A stretch of DNA of 64,000 bases from Pseudomonadota bacterium (GCA_021847015.1 JAJZVW010000001.1:62001-126000), one strand, 5' to 3'; positions 7,237-18,061 are shown, counted from the first letter of the stretch. Made by a program: numbers and translations. Notes: generated from the sequence alone by a model not told the origin.

Positions 7237-8118
7237 ATGACCGCGAACCGTCCCATCGGGGTGTTCGATTCCGGTGTCGGCGGGCTGACGGTCCTGAAGG
7301 CCCTGCGTGATCGCATGCCCTCCGAAGCCTTGCTGTATCTGGGCGACACGGCCAGGCTGCCCTACGGCACCAAGAGCGCCCGGGCGGTAAACGCCTACGC
7401 GTTGGAGGCGGCGCGTGCGCTTGTGGATGCCGGCATCAAGGCGCTGGTGGTGGCCGACAACACCTCGTCCGCCCATGCGCTGGACAGCCTGCGGAACGTC
7501 TTCCCCGGACTGCCGGTCGTCGGGGTGGTCGAACCCGGAGCCGCCGCCGCGGCGCATGCCAGCGCCACCGGCCGCATCGTCGTCATCGCCACGGAAAGCA
7601 CGGTCCAGGCCGAGACCTACCCCCCCGCCATCCGCGCGACCCGGCCGGATGCGACGGTAATCCAGCAGGCCTGCCCCCTGTTCGTGGCGCTGGCCGAGGA
7701 AGGTATGGTGGACGGCCCCATCGCCGAACAGGTGGCGCGTCACTATCTGGCGCCGCTGTTTGCCGATCGGCCGCCGGCCGAACGGGGCGACTGCCTGCTG
7801 TTGGGATGCACCCACTTCCCGGTCTTCGCCCCCCTGCTGCGCCGCCTGCTGGGACCGGAGGTCGCGATCGTCGATTCGGCCACCACCACCGCCCGTGCGG
7901 TGGAAAGCCTTCTCGACGCTCTCGCCCTCGCCGCTCCCCGCCGGGACGCCCCCGCCCCCTTGCGCTACCTCGCGACGGATTCCCCGGATCGCTTCGCCCA
8001 GGTGTCCAAGGTGTTCGTATCCTGGCGGATCGCTGCCGCAGAGGTGGAACGCATGGATCTCGCTTCCGCGGCCTTTTCCGGAAATATCGAACCGGTCCCA
8101 CTGCCCTCCGTCGGGTGA
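7237..8118 (+). CDS. murI: Glutamate racemase homologue lacking the first catalytic Cys
   Basis: 293 residues, the usual MurI length. Family landmarks are present: IGVFDSGVGGLTVL at the N-terminus, YLGDTARLPYGTKS, VVGVVEPGA, IATESTVQ, and the second cysteine in LLGCTHFPVF. The first catalytic motif, normally ACNTASA, here reads ADNTSSA with codon GAC, so the Cys that acts on one face of glutamate is replaced by Asp. MurI makes D-glutamate for peptidoglycan; this copy may be altered, one-sided or non-racemising. It has a strong AAAGGAGG ribosome site. The frame is intact, so it is not a decayed pseudogene. Confidence 0.85.
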   Translation: MTANRPIGVFDSGVGGLTVLKALRDRMPSEALLYLGDTARLPYGTKSARAVNAYALEAARALVDAGIKALVVADNTSSAHALDSLRNVFPGLPVVGVVEPGAAAAAHASATGRIVVIATESTVQAETYPPAIRATRPDATVIQQACPLFVALAEEGMVDGPIAEQVARHYLAPLFADRPPAERGDCLLLGCTHFPVFAPLLRRLLGPEVAIVDSATTTARAVESLLDALALAAPRRDAPAPLRYLATDSPDRFAQVSKVFVSWRIAAAEVERMDLASAAFSGNIEPVPLPSVG

Positions 8119-8176
8119 AAAACCGGCGCACCGATGCCCGCTTGCCCGCCTCCGCGGCTTCGGTTCTAATGATCCG

Positions 8177-9004
8177 ATGATTACCTCGTCGGATTCATCC
8201 GGCCCCACCTACGGGCTGCCGCGCGATCTCGCCGCCCATTTCATGGATTGCGGTTCGCTCGACACCAATTTGACTCTGGGCCCGGGCGGACGGTTGGTCA
8301 TTACCGACGATCTCCTTGACGGCACCGTCGACGATCTTGCCGCCATCAGCATGGCGGCCGTCGTGGCCCGCGACAGCATGGTCGCCCGGGCGGCGATCCT
8401 GCCCCTGGGCATGGCCGCCAGCCGGGTCGGCGACCGCAACCGGGCAAAGTACGAAAAGCTGTTCGCCCTGATCGAGGACAGCGCCTTCGACACCGGCGCG
8501 CGCGAATCGGCCGAGGTCCTGATCCACAGCCGTTTCCGCGAAGCGCAGATCCGCGAACTGGCCGAGGAACTGGGCGGCACGATCCAGCCGGCGCGCCAGC
8601 GCTACCGCGCCTTCCTCGACATCATCCGCCAGCTTGCGGAAAAACGGATTTCCGAACGGTCGTTCCTGGAGGAATTCCTGGACTTCACCCGCGCGGTGGC
8701 GGGGAAGTTGGATTTCGGCATCTACGCCATGTGCGTCGACCGCATGTTCACCAGCGCGCGCATCCCCATGGGGGTCAAGCTGTCGCTGCTGCGGGAAATC
8801 CTGAACTATCCGCCGCTGGTCCGCAGGGAACTGATGACCAGCCTCATGGCGTCGCCATCGGCCCCGCCCGAACTGCGCCGCCATGCCGAGCGGGAAATGG
8901 CGGGAACGATGTCGCACGATCAATTGACGGAGATCGTGCTGTTCACCACTCTCAAGCTGGCTTGGCAAGCGCAGCGAAAAGCCCCGGGCCGCCCCACCAT
9001 CTGA
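8177..9004 (+). CDS. Hypothetical protein
   Basis: 275 residues starting MITSSDSSGPTYGLPRDLAAHF. It has no signal peptide or membrane helices; it is mostly charged helix (for example GARESAEVLIHSRFREAQIRELAEELGG and LRRHAEREMAGTM), suggesting an all-alpha soluble protein. I do not recognise a family. It follows the murI homologue by 58 bases on the same strand and may be co-transcribed. No strong ribosome site precedes this ATG. The conserved-looking LVRRELMTSLMASPSAPPELRR segment near the C-terminus would be the best search query. Confidence 0.7.
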   Translation: MITSSDSSGPTYGLPRDLAAHFMDCGSLDTNLTLGPGGRLVITDDLLDGTVDDLAAISMAAVVARDSMVARAAILPLGMAASRVGDRNRAKYEKLFALIEDSAFDTGARESAEVLIHSRFREAQIRELAEELGGTIQPARQRYRAFLDIIRQLAEKRISERSFLEEFLDFTRAVAGKLDFGIYAMCVDRMFTSARIPMGVKLSLLREILNYPPLVRRELMTSLMASPSAPPELRRHAEREMAGTMSHDQLTEIVLFTTLKLAWQAQRKAPGRPTI

Positions 9005-9037
9005 CGCCCCCATCTGACATCCTTAAGGGGAGGCCCC

Positions 9038-10009
9038 ATGCGTGCCGTCCTCTGCCCAGCCTTCGGAGAAAAGCTGACGGTCGCCGACGTGCCCCCACCC
9101 GACATGGGAATGGGACAGGTGCGCATAGCCGTCAGCGCCGCCGGCGTGAATTTCGCCGACACGCTGATGCTCCGCGGGGAGTACCAGGAGCGCCTCGAAC
9201 CGCCGTTCGTGCCCGGTCTCGAACTGGCCGGCAGGGTGATCGAGGTGGGCGATGGGGTCGATACCTGCCGGCCGGGCGACATGGTGATGGCGGTGGTCAC
9301 CGGCGGCGCCTTCGCCGAACAGGCCGTCGCCGCCGCCTCCGACGTCTTCCGGCTTCCCGACGGCGTGGCCCCGGTGGCGGCGGCGGGCTTCCCGGTGGCT
9401 TACGGCACATCGCATCTGGCGCTGACCTGGAAGGCGCAATTGCGCGCCGGCGAGGTCCTGCTGGTCCACGGCGCCGCCGGGAGCGTCGGCTTGACGGCGG
9501 TGGAGATCGGCGCCGCCCTGGGCGCGACGGTCATCGCCACCGCCGGCAGTGCCGACAAACTGGCCATCGCCCTGGCGCACGGGGCTCGGCATGGGATCGA
9601 CAGCCGCCACGAGGACGTGCGCGCGCGCGTCAAGGCGCTGACCGGCGGGCGCGGGGCGGACGTGGTGTTCGATCCGGTCGGCGGAGCCCTGTTCGACGCG
9701 TCCTTGCGCGCCGTGGTCCCCGGCGGCCGCATCCTTGTCGTGGGCTTCGCCTCCGGCCGGATTCCCCAAATCCCCGCCAACATCCTGCTGGTCAAGAACA
9801 TCGGCGTCCTGGGCATCAACTGGAACGCTTATCGCACCCTCGATCCCGGAGCCCTGCGGCGCTCGATGGCGGAGGCGGTGGCGTGGTGGGCTGCCGGGCG
9901 GCTGAGGCCGCTGGTCTCGGCGGTATTGCCGCCGGACCGCGCGGAAGAGGCCCTCGACCGCCTGAGGAACCGGACGGCCACCGGCAAGGTCGTCCTGACC
10001 TTCGGATGA
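9038..10009 (+). CDS. NAD(P)H:quinone oxidoreductase, zinc-free MDR family
   Basis: 323 residues. A GroES-like N-terminal domain (GVNFADTLMLRGEYQ, PFVPGLELAGRVIEVG) is followed by a Rossmann domain with the nucleotide-binding motif LLVHGAAGSVGLTAVEIGAA near residue 145. The zinc-binding Cys/His of alcohol dehydrogenases are absent, as in the quinone oxidoreductase branch. It probably reduces quinones or enoyl-type substrates with NADPH in the cytosol. AGGGGAGG precedes the ATG. It is followed by two hairpins before the convergent phasin gene. Confidence 0.88.
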   Translation: MRAVLCPAFGEKLTVADVPPPDMGMGQVRIAVSAAGVNFADTLMLRGEYQERLEPPFVPGLELAGRVIEVGDGVDTCRPGDMVMAVVTGGAFAEQAVAAASDVFRLPDGVAPVAAAGFPVAYGTSHLALTWKAQLRAGEVLLVHGAAGSVGLTAVEIGAALGATVIATAGSADKLAIALAHGARHGIDSRHEDVRARVKALTGGRGADVVFDPVGGALFDASLRAVVPGGRILVVGFASGRIPQIPANILLVKNIGVLGINWNAYRTLDPGALRRSMAEAVAWWAAGRLRPLVSAVLPPDRAEEALDRLRNRTATGKVVLTFG

Positions 10010-10020
10010 GGAAAACGAAG

Positions 10021-10085
10021 GGGGGCTCCGGCGGGAGGAATGCCGGAGCCCCCTACCAAGGCTTCGGCCGGGAGGTGCCGAAGCC
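10021..10085. terminator. Two tandem hairpins between convergent genes
   Basis: The first hairpin has 12-bp arms GGGGGCTCCGGC/GCCGGAGCCCCC (10021-10032 and 10042-10053). The second has 9-bp arms GGCTTCGGC/GCCGAAGCC (10060-10068 and 10077-10085). Both loops are GGGAGG-like. They lie between the convergent oxidoreductase and phasin genes, so they probably act as terminators or 3' stabilisers for both. T-runs are weak. Confidence 0.6.
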
Positions 10086-10111
10086 CAACACTCGCGCCCG
10101 TCGACGGCCGC

Positions 10112-10465
10112 TCAGGCGGCGGTCTTCGCGGTCGTCTGGAACGCGGCGAACCGGGCGTTCAGGGGTTCGAGCGCGGCGGTATAAGTGGTGGTCGCGAGTT
10201 CGACGAGCATGCGGCCTTGGGCGATGGCCGTCTCGATGGATTCGCGCGCCAACTTGTTCTGCAAGTCGGCCACATCGGTGGGAGTGCGGCAGGCGAACAG
10301 CGCGCGGACGGCCGCATCCACCTGCTCGGCCGTTTTGGCGGCCAGCGTCTGGCTGGCCTTGCTCATTTCCTCAAAGCCCTTCAGCGCGGCAGCGCCGCTC
10401 CTGATAAGGGCGTCCGCGTTGTCCCGCCCCAACGTCATGAACTTGTCGTAGCCGTCGATCTTCAT
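10112..10465 (-). CDS. Phasin family protein
   Basis: 117 residues, small and almost wholly amphipathic helix: YDKFMTLGRDNADALIRSGAAALKGFEEMSKASQTL, then LQNKLARESIETAIAQGRMLVELATTT. This is the phasin-2 pattern of proteins coating polyhydroxyalkanoate granules. GAGGAC lies just upstream of the ATG. The gene is monocistronic, bounded by hairpins downstream. It implies PHA storage in this organism; the synthase is not in the window. Confidence 0.88.
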   Translation of the reverse strand: MKIDGYDKFMTLGRDNADALIRSGAAALKGFEEMSKASQTLAAKTAEQVDAAVRALFACRTPTDVADLQNKLARESIETAIAQGRMLVELATTTYTAALEPLNARFAAFQTTAKTAA

Positions 10466-10582
10466 GTCCGTCCTCGTCTAACCTCCAGGAACCGCCGCCC
10501 AGAAGAATTTGTGCGGCGCAACACGATGGAATATTAGCCCTTCGGCGACAGAACGCAAGTGTGTTTTTGCAGCGCAGCAAAA

Positions 10583-10609
10583 GCCTCCCCCACGCCAAGT
10601 GGGGGAGGC
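10583..10609 (-). terminator. Intrinsic terminator of the cytochrome c peroxidase gene
   Basis: Read on the minus strand, this is an 11-bp perfect stem GCCTCCCCCAC/GTGGGGGAGGC with a five-base loop, followed by TTTT. It lies seven bases after the stop codon of the peroxidase gene. Confidence 0.8.
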
Positions 10610-10615
10610 CGCCGA

Positions 10616-11665
10616 TCACTCGACAGGCTTGGGAAGCGGCGTGTCCGCGCTCCGGATGGGGAGAATCGGGTATTCGACCTTGGGCTGCTTGCCGGTGAGC
10701 GTACCGAGGAAGGCGACGATCGCGTCCTCCTCCCTGTCGCTCAAGGTTTGGCCCAACTGGCTGGCGGCCATGATTCCAACCGCCTCCTTCAGGTTCCACA
10801 CCTTGCCGGAATGGAAATAGGGCGCGGTCAGGGCCACGTTCCGCAAGGGAGCCACGCGGAAGACGTATTCGTCGTCGGCGCTCTTGGTCACGTTAAAGCG
10901 CCCCTTGTCGCCGGGCGGCAGGATGTCCGCCGAGGGTTTGGCCACGACGCCGAACGGGAAATAGGCCTGCCCGCCGACATTGACGCCGTTGTGGCAGCCG
11001 GAGCAGCCCTTGTCCATGAACAGCGCCAGCCCTTCCTTTTCCTGCGCGTTCAGTGCCGATGCCTTGCCCTGGAGATACGAATCGAAGCGCGAGGCGGGGG
11101 TGGTGAGCGTCGCCTCGAAAGCCTCGATCGCCTTCGCCATGTTGTCGAACGTCACCGGGGAAGCCTCGCCGGGGAAAGCCTTCTTGAAGGACTCCACGTA
11201 GGCCGGCATCGACGCCAGGGTGGACTCGACATGGGCGGGAGTCGCGTTCATCTCGACGGGCGCCTGAACCGGCCCCTTGGCCTGAGCCTTCAGGTCCTTG
11301 GCGCGGCCATCCCAGAATTGGGCGACGTTGAACACCGCGTTCAGCACCGTCGGCGCGTTGCGGGGGCCCTTCTGCCAGCCGTGGCCGATCGAGGTCTCCT
11401 CGCCATCGACACCGCCCATGCCCAGATTGTGGCAGGTGTTGCAGGACACTAGGCCGCTCACCGACAGGCGCGGATCGAAGAACAGCACCTTGCCGAGATC
11501 GACCTTCGCGGCGGTGACGGGATTGTCCTCGATTTGCGGCGTCGCCGTGGGGATCGGCTGAAAGGCCTCCTGGGCCTTCTTCATGAGATCGTCCGCCGAA
11601 GCGTTCGCCGAACCGATGCTCGCCGCAATGGCGGCGGCTGCGGTTGTGAAGGCCAGTTTGCGCAT
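10616..11665 (-). CDS. Dihaem cytochrome c peroxidase
   Basis: 349 residues: signal peptide (MRKLAFTTAAAAIAASIGSANA), then two c-type haem sites, CNTCHNLGMGG near residue 76 and CSGCHNGVNVGG near 222, the spacing of bacterial CcpA/MauG proteins. It probably reduces H2O2 to water in the periplasm with electrons from small cytochromes such as the c2 encoded at 6.7 kb. It is monocistronic with its own terminator. The upstream sequence contains a TTGAT half-site on the minus strand, which could be a half Fnr/Crp box; this is weak. Confidence 0.92.
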   Translation of the reverse strand: MRKLAFTTAAAAIAASIGSANASADDLMKKAQEAFQPIPTATPQIEDNPVTAAKVDLGKVLFFDPRLSVSGLVSCNTCHNLGMGGVDGEETSIGHGWQKGPRNAPTVLNAVFNVAQFWDGRAKDLKAQAKGPVQAPVEMNATPAHVESTLASMPAYVESFKKAFPGEASPVTFDNMAKAIEAFEATLTTPASRFDSYLQGKASALNAQEKEGLALFMDKGCSGCHNGVNVGGQAYFPFGVVAKPSADILPPGDKGRFNVTKSADDEYVFRVAPLRNVALTAPYFHSGKVWNLKEAVGIMAASQLGQTLSDREEDAIVAFLGTLTGKQPKVEYPILPIRSADTPLPKPVE

Positions 11666-11733
11666 GCGTGCATCTCCTCCCGGATTAAATCAAAACGGAG
11701 TATGACACCGACCTTTAGTGTCCGCAATTATAA

Positions 11734-13086
11734 TTATTCTAATTTATTCGCCCGCCCCTGAAATGCCACGGTGGCCCGCAGCCCGCCGAGGGGTGAGCGG
11801 TCGAGGCGCAGGCTGGCGCCAAGCAGGGCGACGAGGTCCGAGACCACGGCGAGCCCCAAACCCCATCCGGGCGCGCGCTCGTCCAGGCGCACACCGCGGT
11901 TGGCGGCCAGGGCGGCCTGTTCGGGATCGAGGCCGGGACCGTCGTCCTCCACCGCTATGATCAGGGCGCCGCCCGTCCCCCGCGCGGACACCGCGACCGT
12001 CGTCGCCGCCCATTTGCAGGCATTGTCGAGAAGGTTGCCGACGATTTCCTCCAAATCGCCCCGCTCGCCGACGAATTCCGCGTCTTCGGCGACGTCGATC
12101 CTCCAGGACAGATTCCGCTCGCCGTAAACCTTCGCCAGGACCGGGCGCAGCCCCTCCACCACCTCGGCCACCGGCACCCGCAAGCCCAGGGCGACGGCGG
12201 AGGATGCCGAAGACCGGGCCCGGTTGAGGTGGTATTCGACCAGCCGGGTCATGGCCGTGACCTGCTCGGTGATGACCACCCCGTCCGGATGAGGATTGCG
12301 GCTCTCGACCTTCAGCACCGACAACGGTGTTTTCAACGCATGGGCCAGGTTGCCCACATGGGTGCGCGCCCGCTCGATCAGGTCGGCGTCGTGATCGAGG
12401 ACGGCGTTCATGGCCCGCACCAGCGGCGCGACCTCGACCGGATACTCCAACCCCAGCCGGCGTCCCGGCGCCTTGCGCAGCGCAGCCAATTCGCCCGCCA
12501 ATGCCCGCAACGGCCGCAACCCGAAACGGACTTGGCTGATCACGGCGGCAAGCAGAACCCCGCCCAACGACCCCAGCGCCAGCAGCAGAAGCAGATCGAA
12601 ATGCCGGACCTCGTCGTCGACCTCGGTCCGGTCGGCGGCGATCAGCACATGGATGGTGCCCTCACGGTCGGGAAAGGTCAGGTCGCGCTCGATCACCACC
12701 AGCGGCTGGCGGCGCGGCCCCATCATCTCGCGCCGCTGCGGCGCACCGCCATGCCGGGCGCCGTCCGGCGGCAACACCTGATCCCACAGCGAGCGCGAGC
12801 GCAACGCCGGTCCGCCGTCGCCGGAAACCTGCCAATACCAGCCGGAGAACACCTGTTCGAAACGAGGGTCGCCCAGGGGGCGCGACAAGGTCAGCGTGCC
12901 GTCGGGCCGGACCTCGACGGCCGCGACCAGCGCCTGCACCAGGGCGTCGAGGCGGCGGTCGAAGGACCGTTCCACCGTATCGCGGAAGGCGAAGGCAAGC
13001 ACCGTCCCGCCCACGCCCAGCGCCACCGCCAGCCAGACGAGGGCGGAAACCACCAAACGGGCGGTGAGAGACCTAATTCTCCGCAT
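11734..13086 (-). CDS. Sensor histidine kinase, PhoQ-like
   Basis: 450 residues. TM1 is at about residues 8-33, a periplasmic sensor region spans about 34-170, TM2 is around 172-192 (LLLLLALGSLGGVLLAAVISQ), then come a HAMP-like linker, the H box HVGNLAHALKTPL with H249, the N box (LLDNACKWA) and G boxes (DDGPGLDP, GWGLGLAVV). It overlaps the response-regulator gene by 14 bases. The closest architecture is PhoQ. The signal is unknown; the cognate operators proposed here control haem-protein genes. Confidence 0.88.
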   Translation of the reverse strand: MRRIRSLTARLVVSALVWLAVALGVGGTVLAFAFRDTVERSFDRRLDALVQALVAAVEVRPDGTLTLSRPLGDPRFEQVFSGWYWQVSGDGGPALRSRSLWDQVLPPDGARHGGAPQRREMMGPRRQPLVVIERDLTFPDREGTIHVLIAADRTEVDDEVRHFDLLLLLALGSLGGVLLAAVISQVRFGLRPLRALAGELAALRKAPGRRLGLEYPVEVAPLVRAMNAVLDHDADLIERARTHVGNLAHALKTPLSVLKVESRNPHPDGVVITEQVTAMTRLVEYHLNRARSSASSAVALGLRVPVAEVVEGLRPVLAKVYGERNLSWRIDVAEDAEFVGERGDLEEIVGNLLDNACKWAATTVAVSARGTGGALIIAVEDDGPGLDPEQAALAANRGVRLDERAPGWGLGLAVVSDLVALLGASLRLDRSPLGGLRATVAFQGRANKLE

Positions 13087-13735
13087 CGACGCGCCAGCCC
13101 TGGCCGCGCAAGGTATGGATGATGTCGGCCCCGAGCTTCTTGCGGATGCGCCCGACCAGGACGTCGAGAACGTTGGAATCGACCTCGGCGTTGCGGTCGT
13201 AAACGTGCTCGACAAGATCGGTGCGGCTGACCACCCGCCCCCGATGGTGCATCAGGTAGCTCAGGATGCGCAGCTCCTGGGCCGTCAGGACGACCGGCTG
13301 CCCTGACACCGTCACCCGCCCCGAATGGGTATCCAGGCGCACCAGCCCGCAGAGAATCTCGGGCTGGGCATGGCCCGCCGCGCGGCGGATGAGGGCTTTC
13401 AGCCGGTAGACCACTTCGTCCATCTCGAACGGTTTGGTCAGGTAGTCGTCGGCACCGGCGTTGAACCCCGCCATTTTTTCCGACCAGCGGCCGCGTGCCG
13501 TCAAGATCAGCACCGGCATGGTGCGGCCGCCCGCCCGCCAGCGCTGCAACACGGTGACGCCATCGACCTTGGGGAGCCCCAGATCGAGCACCACCGCGTC
13601 GTAGGATTCGGTGTCGCCGAGAAACCACCCTTCCTCGCCGTCGTAAGCGACGTCCACGGCGAAGCCGGCAGCCTCCAGCGTCCGCTGAAGATTGAGGGCC
13701 AGCGCGGGCTCATCCTCAACCACCAACACCCTCAT
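13073..13735 (-). CDS. OmpR/PhoP family response regulator
   Basis: 220 residues. An N-terminal receiver has the acidic pair E8-D9, phosphoacceptor D51 and the K of LTKPF. The C-terminal winged helix (VVLTAQELRILSYLMHHRGRVVSRTDLVEHVY) binds direct repeats in this family. Its ATG overlaps the PepSY gene by four bases and its end overlaps the kinase gene by 14, forming a translationally coupled three-gene operon. It probably binds the 11-bp-periodic repeats at 14062-14100 and 18062-18100. Confidence 0.9.
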   Translation of the reverse strand: MRVLVVEDEPALALNLQRTLEAAGFAVDVAYDGEEGWFLGDTESYDAVVLDLGLPKVDGVTVLQRWRAGGRTMPVLILTARGRWSEKMAGFNAGADDYLTKPFEMDEVVYRLKALIRRAAGHAQPEILCGLVRLDTHSGRVTVSGQPVVLTAQELRILSYLMHHRGRVVSRTDLVEHVYDRNAEVDSNVLDVLVGRIRKKLGADIIHTLRGQGWRVDAEN

Positions 13736-14037
13736 CGCCGGGGCCCTCCGCGCATCCGCAACAACGTGCCGTCGCGGGCATCGTAAAGCAGCTTGAGCAC
13801 CCGGCCATCGGGGGCGATGACGCGGATCTCGTAGACTGGACGCCCGCCTTCCTCCTCCAGTTCGGTGCCGACGATCTCGCCGGGAGCATCGGCCTGGACC
13901 CGGTCGAGAATGGTTTGAAGCGGCAGAATCTCCCCGGCTTCCATCGCACGCAGCGCGCGGTCGTGATCCTCCTCGGCGCACAGCGGGCCGGGCGAGGCGA
14001 AAAGCAGGGCAAACGCAACGAGGGGCGCGGTCTTCAT
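13732..14037 (-). CDS. PepSY domain periplasmic protein
   Basis: 101 residues: a signal peptide (MKTAPLVAFALLFASPGPLCA), then one PepSY domain with the typical ILPLQTILDRVQADAPGEIVGTELEEEGG and YEIRVIAPDGRVLKLLYDARDGTLL. Small PepSY proteins often sit next to PhoPQ-type systems and cytochrome b genes, probably modulating the sensor or a redox partner in the periplasm. First gene of the PepSY-regulator-kinase operon, divergent from the haem-protein operon. Confidence 0.9.
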   Translation of the reverse strand: MKTAPLVAFALLFASPGPLCAEEDHDRALRAMEAGEILPLQTILDRVQADAPGEIVGTELEEEGGRPVYEIRVIAPDGRVLKLLYDARDGTLLRMRGGPRR

Positions 14038-14061
14038 GACCTTCCACCCTAACGGACCACC

Positions 14062-14117
14062 ATGAACGGCGGATGAACCATCCGGTCAGCCCCGGTTCAG
14101 CCGTCCCCCCTCATCCT
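14062..14117 (+). promoter_or_regulatory. Predicted PhoP-type operator and promoter, site 1
   Basis: Four half-sites occur at exact 11-bp steps: TGAAC at 14063 and 14074, GTCAG at 14085, TTCAG at 14096. A CATCCT -10-like hexamer follows 11 bases later at 14112. The start codon of the downstream gene is 53 bases after the last half-site. The site at 18062-18117 matches it at 30 of 39 positions in the same register. It lies between the divergent PepSY-regulator-kinase operon and the haem operon, so it may control both. Confidence 0.65.
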
Positions 14118-14152
14118 GGCGCAATCCCATCCCCGGACAAAGGCGGAAATCC

Positions 14153-14281
14153 ATGATCCGCAGAGTTCTGCTTCACGGCGCCCTCGCCACCCTGATCATC
14201 GCCGGCATGGCGGTTCTCTACGCCCAGGGCGGGCTGACGGGCAACGTCCAGGCGGCCCCGGTGGCCTCCGAAAATGGATAG
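14153..14281 (+). CDS. Small single-pass membrane protein (42 aa)
   Basis: 42 residues: MIRRVLLHGALATLIIAGMAVLYAQ is one hydrophobic helix with a positive N-terminus (inside), followed by GGLTGNVQAAPVASENG outside. It is too short for routine gene calling. It sits 53 bases after the predicted operator and overlaps the cytochrome b start by eight bases, so coupling to the cytochrome is likely. Positioned like the 26-residue gene at 18151, which also follows the same operator and precedes a cytochrome b gene. Possible role: small subunit or assembly factor of the cytochrome b. Confidence 0.6.
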   Translation: MIRRVLLHGALATLIIAGMAVLYAQGGLTGNVQAAPVASENG

Positions 14282-14777
14282 GGAACGCGCCGCGGCCGCC
14301 CGCAGGCCACACAGGCTGGAGTTCGCCGCGATGCGCTTCTGGCACGCGGTGATGTTCGGCGGCTTCATCGTCGCCTACGCGACGGCCGACGAAGACACCT
14401 ACGCCATGCACCTGTTCGCCGGCTATCTGACGCTCGCGGCGCTGACCGTGCGCCTGTTGGCCGCCGCCGTGGCGCCCCAGGGCAGCCCGCTGCGATTGCC
14501 GCGCCCCCGGCCGGGCATTCTTCTGGCCTGGCTGCGGCGTCCTCGGGGGCGCAGCCCCCTCTACGCCTGGATGGCCGCCATCCTGCTGGCGGTAATCGGA
14601 GCCGCAGCCCTGTCGGGTGTGGCCGCCGACGGCATCGTCTGGCTGGAAGACCCCCACGAAGCCGTCTCCGAGCTGTCGCTGTGGCTGGTCCTCGCCCACG
14701 CGGCCATCGTGCTGCTGCTGGTCCATGGGCATCGCCTTCGCGCCCGTGTGTGGCCGACCCGAACATCCGCAACCTGA
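14274..14777 (+). CDS. Cytochrome b561-type membrane cytochrome
   Basis: 167 residues, four hydrophobic segments. Histidines likely to bind haem are in RFWHAVMFGGF, AMHLFAGYLTLAAL and LVLAHAAIVLLLVHGH. Shorter than classical di-haem b561. It is part of the cluster cytochrome b, SHP, DHC, an arrangement known from Rhodobacter sphaeroides, in which the b-type cytochrome is thought to pass quinol electrons to DHC and then SHP. Starts inside the end of the 42-aa gene. Confidence 0.85.
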   Translation: MDRERAAAARRPHRLEFAAMRFWHAVMFGGFIVAYATADEDTYAMHLFAGYLTLAALTVRLLAAAVAPQGSPLRLPRPRPGILLAWLRRPRGRSPLYAWMAAILLAVIGAAALSGVAADGIVWLEDPHEAVSELSLWLVLAHAAIVLLLVHGHRLRARVWPTRTSAT

Positions 14778-14801
14778 CATCGCCAAGAAAAAGGACGTCC
14801 C

Positions 14802-15218
14802 ATGCGTGCCCTACCCATACTGGCGACCGCGCTGGTCTTGGCCACCGTCACCGCCGCCCTGGCCGATCCCGCCCGCGACGCCATTCTGGAGGACTACCTG
14901 CGCCAGGCGCGCGCGGCGGACCCGGGCTTCACCGGCTTCTCACCGGAGCGCGGTGCCGCCTTCTTCCGCGCGCGCCACACCAACACCGCGGACATGGCGT
15001 CCTGCACCGCCTGTCACACCGGCGATCCCGCGGGTCAGGGACGGCACGTCAAGACCGGCCGTCCCATCGCACCGGTGGCGGTGTCCCAGTCGCCGAAGCG
15101 CTTCATCGACCGGGACAAGGTCGAACAGCGTTTCCGCCGGGATTGCACCAAGGTCCTGGGGCGCGAATGCACCCCGGCCGAAAAGGGCGATTACATCGCC
15201 TTCATGGCCTCGCGCTGA
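14802..15218 (+). CDS. SHP-type cytochrome c (DUF1924)
   Basis: 138 residues: signal peptide (MRALPILATALVLATVTAALA), then a mature domain with one haem site C68-T-A-C71-H72 and the DUF1924 pattern FSPERGAAFFRARH and KVLGRECTPAEKGDYIAFM. Sphaeroides haem protein (SHP) is an unusual class I cytochrome whose sixth ligand can be displaced by O2 or NO. The neighbours cytochrome b and DHC match the known SHP operon. It probably binds or reduces small oxidants in the periplasm using DHC electrons. Confidence 0.88.
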   Translation: MRALPILATALVLATVTAALADPARDAILEDYLRQARAADPGFTGFSPERGAAFFRARHTNTADMASCTACHTGDPAGQGRHVKTGRPIAPVAVSQSPKRFIDRDKVEQRFRRDCTKVLGRECTPAEKGDYIAFMASR

Positions 15219-15229
15219 CGGAGAGAACC

Positions 15230-15712
15230 ATGCGTATTCGCAAAATAATAACGGCGTTGACGCTGGCCGCCCTGATCGGCACGGAAGGCCTGGCATCGGC
15301 GGCGCGGGCCGAGGACGACCGCGTGCCGCCGGTAACCCACGAGCTTACCCGCAGCGAGTGCGGCCAGTGCCACATGGCGTTCCAGCCGGCCTTCCTGCCG
15401 GCACGGTCCTGGAACGCGATCATGGACGGGCTGGGCGATCATTTCGGCGAGGACGCCAGCCTCCGGCCGGAAAAAGCCAAGTCCATCCGCGACTACCTCG
15501 TCGCCAACGCGGGCGGCGGCGCCCGGCCATCCTTCCTGCGCCGGCTGGCCGCGGATGCCGCGCCGTTGCGGATCACCGAGACGCCGGCTTTCCTGCGCAA
15601 ACACCGCTTTGCCGACTCGGTCTGGACGAAGCCCGGCATCGTATCGAAATCCAACTGCGCCGCATGCCACCAAGGCGCCGAGGCCGGCGTGTACGAGGAC
15701 GAAGACGACTGA
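15230..15712 (+). CDS. Dihaem cytochrome c (DHC)
   Basis: 160 residues: signal peptide, then C44-G-Q-C47-H48 in TRSECGQCHMAFQPAFLP, and C143-A-A-C146-H147 near the C-terminus, followed by an acidic tail. This is the DHC layout: two haems in separate domains, a redox partner of SHP. GGAGAG precedes the ATG, and only 12 bases separate it from SHP. Family knowledge: DHC reduces SHP; the upstream cytochrome b probably reduces DHC. Confidence 0.9.
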   Translation: MRIRKIITALTLAALIGTEGLASAARAEDDRVPPVTHELTRSECGQCHMAFQPAFLPARSWNAIMDGLGDHFGEDASLRPEKAKSIRDYLVANAGGGARPSFLRRLAADAAPLRITETPAFLRKHRFADSVWTKPGIVSKSNCAACHQGAEAGVYEDEDD

Positions 15713-15763
15713 CCCAAGCGGGCGTAAAATACGGGTCATCCGCCATTGCGCGGCGAGGCTGCG

Positions 15764-18055
<2,292 letters not shown>

Positions 18056-18061
18056 CGGCGA

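Noticed and set aside
11680-11700. Fnr/Crp box upstream of the cytochrome c peroxidase gene
   Set aside because: Only a TTGAT half-site is present; the second half does not match ATCAA at the right spacing.
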